A DNA stretch of 7,824 nucleotides, taken from Dehalococcoidia bacterium UBA2979 (GTDB lineage Bacteria; Chloroflexota; Dehalococcoidia; UBA2979). Below, piece by piece: positions 5,889-7,824 of the stretch. Made by a program: the position numbers and the translations under genes. Positions within the stretch are counted from its first letter, which is position 1; each line of letters begins with the position of its first letter. The notes beneath the pieces are model-generated. The model ran no database searches and had not been told where the DNA came from. It was given only the letters and a program-made list of their open reading frames with translations. The stretch covers positions 1-7,824 of the forward strand of contig DEAP01000105.1 in NCBI GenBank assembly GCA_002348225.1, read 5' to 3'.

Positions 5889-7138
5889 AATTAGTTATAC
5901 CAATCTGCATCTTGTGCACTGTACTCGCGAGTTGCGGAGGAAGCAGCGACGAAACATCAACACCTACTTCAACGTCCGCTGGCGAAACATCCGAGGAACA
6001 AGCCACCCCCATCGAAGCCGACGACGCACCCAGCGACGAATCAACCGATAGTGGGCGGGATACCCTAATCGCTTTAGTAAAGTCCATTCAAAATTCTGAA
6101 AATGACGATGGTATTCCACTTGCTTTCAATGAATGCTGGATAGATGAAACCCTTGAAATAAACGGACTTTCGGCTGCTGAACTCGTGGTGATTCTCGAGA
6201 CAGGTGATAACGACCAAGTTTTAGACACCCACATGGGGGACGTAGTACAGACCTGCATCGGCCAACTTTCAGCAGAAGATTTCGCAGCGGTGCTTGCATC
6301 AGGAATACTCGACGATGACGAGCCCGATGAGGGACCAGACGGCCAAAATGATTTCGGAGAGGGTCAGGTCTTTCCCGACGTAGATGCCCCAGACTTAGTC
6401 AGTGACCCAATGCTCGCCGACGAAGGTATCGAAATTATTGTCAGCCCCGGTTTCACCAACGGTTACTTATGGTCGGGATCTATTGAAGGGTCCGGAATGC
6501 CACCGGGCCTCTTAACTGCCATTTTCGGATGCGCCGGATCATTTGAAACCGTTATAAGTAATATTTTTGAAACTTGCGATTTTACCCAACCACTCATTGC
6601 TTTCATTGACGAACAGGGAAATTTTATAGCCACAGTTAATGAACCGGTACCAACATCAGCTCAAGGAACATGCCTACTCGTCACAACTGATCCCGATGAC
6701 AACCCTGATACTGATGACGGGCCAGGTGCAATCGTGTGCTCTGAAAATACTCAAGTGCTTGCCGACGAAGGCACCCCATATATGACCAGTAGCCCTTTGT
6801 ACGCTGACCCTGGAATAGAGATCAGTGTCAGCCCCGGAATCGTTGATGGCTCACTGTGGCAAGGTGTCATTAAGGGAAGCGGATTTACTCCGGGCGAACT
6901 CGTAGGCGGCGTCGGGTGCGCAGCCACGTATGAAACATTCGAAGAACTCTTCCCATCTGCATGTGATTACACCAACCCATTTTTTCTAGGGATTGCGGAC
7001 GAAAATGGGGAATTTGAATCTGACCTTTTCCCGCCAACTCCAACGGTGCCTTCCGGAACGTGTCTTCTGGTTGGAACAGACCCTGATGGAAATCCTGATA
7101 CCAAAGATGGGCAAGGAGTACTCATCTGTACCCGATAG
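5867..7138 (+). CDS. Lipoprotein with two neocarzinostatin-like Ig-fold repeats
   Basis: A predicted membrane-anchored surface protein of 423 residues. A signal peptide ends in the lipobox L20-A-S-C23, so Cys23 should be lipidated. An acidic Ser/Thr/Glu linker follows (24-62), then a small, probably helical domain (65-135) with C90 and C130 possibly paired, and an acidic spacer (149-178). Two related domains occupy 179-291 and 308-421. Each reads SPG..(N/D)G..W.G.I.GSG..PG, then Cys, Cys 15 residues on, and two more Cys 22 apart around an Asp/Asn/Gly-rich loop. This order, including D-E-N-G before the loop and C.....D..GN, resembles neocarzinostatin-type apoprotein domains known from actinobacteria. 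No enzyme motif is seen; binding of a ligand or other surface material is inference. It probably has its own leaderless promoter. The EamA gene follows after 34 nt. Confidence 0.82.
   Translation: MPHSLTAKLVIPICILCTVLASCGGSSDETSTPTSTSAGETSEEQATPIEADDAPSDESTDSGRDTLIALVKSIQNSENDDGIPLAFNECWIDETLEINGLSAAELVVILETGDNDQVLDTHMGDVVQTCIGQLSAEDFAAVLASGILDDDEPDEGPDGQNDFGEGQVFPDVDAPDLVSDPMLADEGIEIIVSPGFTNGYLWSGSIEGSGMPPGLLTAIFGCAGSFETVISNIFETCDFTQPLIAFIDEQGNFIATVNEPVPTSAQGTCLLVTTDPDDNPDTDDGPGAIVCSENTQVLADEGTPYMTSSPLYADPGIEISVSPGIVDGSLWQGVIKGSGFTPGELVGGVGCAATYETFEELFPSACDYTNPFFLGIADENGEFESDLFPPTPTVPSGTCLLVGTDPDGNPDTKDGQGVLICTR
6401..6739 (+). repeat. Lipoprotein domain repeat 1
   Basis: Encodes residues 179-291, with cysteines at 222, 237, 269 and 291. 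The pattern recurs about 129 residues later with nearly identical cysteine spacing. The DNA copies are well diverged, so the duplication is old. The loop DPDDNPDTDDG at 275-285 is a possible cation-binding acidic turn. Confidence 0.85.
6788..7129 (+). repeat. Lipoprotein domain repeat 2
   Basis: Encodes residues 308-421, with cysteines at 351, 366, 399 and 421. It is the clearer of the two copies for the VSPG-DG-GSGF-TPGE signature, and its loop DPDGNPDTKDG (405-415) matches the acidic loop of repeat 1. Confidence 0.85.
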
Positions 7139-7160
7139 GTGCATTCATCGGAATTGCCCC

Positions 7161-7166
7161 TAGGCT
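7161..7166 (+). promoter_or_regulatory. Candidate -10 of a leaderless EamA transporter transcript
   Basis: TAGGCT fits TANNNT and ends exactly 6 nt before the GTG at 7173. Its first three bases also form the in-frame TAG that limits the reading frame upstream. No Shine-Dalgarno is present. Read-through from the lipoprotein gene is an alternative source of transcript. Confidence 0.35.
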
Positions 7167-7172
7167 TACGGG

Positions 7173-7824
7173 GTGGCTGACAGAGTAGACGCTGAGCATT
7201 CTAGATTTCAACTCCTTGACTGGGGTCTCCTTCTCGGGGCAGCCGGTATTTGGGGAGCATCATTTTTCTTTATCGATATTGGTTTGGAAGCATTCTCTCC
7301 GGGTCTTGTTACCTTTTTCCGTATCGGATTTGGATGCCTGACGTTATGGGCGATTCCCATACGGGCGCCACGGATCGAAGCCGAAGACCGAAAAATGGTT
7401 ATGTGGCTCGGGGTTACTTGGATGGCTTTCCCGTTAACAATGTTCCCTGTCGCCCAACAATGGATCAATTCATCTATGACCGGAATGCTCAATAGTGCGA
7501 TGCCTATCCTCACTGTGGTCGTTGGGCTAACAATGTTTAAAATACCAACCGCATCGAAACAACTTCTAGGAGTCGCGACAGGGCTGGGGGGACTTTTCCT
7601 GATCGGAATTCCTGAAGTAACCACAGACGGAACAAATGCTCTAGGCGTTCTACTTGTTGTACTTGCCGTCCTTTCCTATGCGGTTGCCGTCCATATTGCT
7701 GGACCTCTACAACGAAAGTATGGAGCCATTCCGGTTGTTCGGTGGGCGCTTCTATTCGCTGTTATTCTCTCCGCTCCTTACGGCATCATTGGAGCCACTG
7801 ACAGCGGATTCGGGTGGGGGCCAA
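7173..7824 (+). CDS. EamA/DMT-family transporter, 3' end cut by window edge
   Basis: An inner-membrane transporter of the drug/metabolite superfamily. The frame is open from GTG at 7173 to the window end, giving 217 residues of a usual 280-310. Hydrophobic segments fall at about 15-37, 42-62, 76-95, 100-122, 129-147, 156-178 and 187-208, so roughly seven of the expected ten helices are present. Family marks are the WGASFFFI of helix 1 (27-34), FFRIGFG in helix 2, and SSMTGMLNSAMPILTVVVG in helix 4 (100-118), with the basic KQLLG start of helix 5. The only upstream choice is closed by TAG at 7161-7163, and no ATG occurs until codon 75, so GTG is the start. It lies 34 nt after the lipoprotein gene on the same strand. 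EamA proteins export amino acids, metabolites or drugs; the substrate here cannot be told. Confidence 0.88.
   Translation, partial: MADRVDAEHSRFQLLDWGLLLGAAGIWGASFFFIDIGLEAFSPGLVTFFRIGFGCLTLWAIPIRAPRIEAEDRKMVMWLGVTWMAFPLTMFPVAQQWINSSMTGMLNSAMPILTVVVGLTMFKIPTASKQLLGVATGLGGLFLIGIPEVTTDGTNALGVLLVVLAVLSYAVAVHIAGPLQRKYGAIPVVRWALLFAVILSAPYGIIGATDSGFGWGP

Noticed and set aside
7157..7173. CCCC...GGGG pair between the lipoprotein and EamA genes as a terminator
   Set aside because: Only four base pairs with a 9-nt loop and no T-run. The region is better explained by the TAGGCT box before the GTG start.
7208..7624. 138-residue minus-strand open frame
   Set aside because: It is antisense to the EamA transporter, which has continuous hydrophobic helices and family motifs. 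The antisense product has none.

Overview
The window is a compact chromosomal stretch of eight protein genes with balanced base composition. It most resembles a free-living, probably marine actinobacterium of the Acidimicrobiia type. The reasons are two F420-type luciferase-like oxidoreductases, a lipoprotein with a typical actinobacterial 'LASC-GG' start and acidic Ser/Thr linker, neocarzinostatin-like repeats, and several genes that look leaderless, with a TANNNT box exactly 6 nt before the start codon. SAR202-type Chloroflexota, also rich in luciferase-like monooxygenases and sulfatases, is the main alternative. I see no tRNA, rRNA, CRISPR array, insertion sequence or phage gene, and no stretch over 300 bases without a gene.

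Layout: (1) 1-660, minus, a luciferase-like oxidoreductase cut by the left edge. (2) 661-784, a divergent promoter region. (3) 785-2257, plus, a cytoplasmic arylsulfatase-type enzyme with an intact CxPSR signature. (4) 2258-2289, a convergent gap with a short hairpin. (5) 2290-3036, minus, a DHRS4/FabG-like short-chain dehydrogenase. (6) 3037-3157, a divergent promoter region. (7) 3158-4396, plus, an ACAD10/11-like acyl-CoA dehydrogenase. (8) 4409-5829, minus, a two-gene operon: a second luciferase-like oxidoreductase followed, with overlapping stop and start, by a SnoaL/NTF2-like protein. (9) 5830-5866, a 37-bp divergent gap in which two candidate promoters overlap. (10) 5867-7138, plus, a lipoprotein with a duplicated Ig-like domain. 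(11) 7173-7824, plus, an EamA-family transporter cut by the right edge.

Taken together, the first six genes suggest oxidative breakdown of small organic molecules: two oxidoreductases likely to use F420 or flavin, an NADP(H)-type reductase, an acyl-CoA dehydrogenase, a SnoaL-like small enzyme and a sulfatase. Strand changes five times in eight genes, so most are transcribed singly and a shared pathway is inference. The last two genes are envelope proteins unrelated to that theme. I found no clear new multi-gene system. The most distinctive items are the duplicated neocarzinostatin-like lipoprotein, the overlapping divergent promoters at 5855-5888, the repeated leaderless start architecture, and the ACAD11-like/DHRS4-like gene pair.
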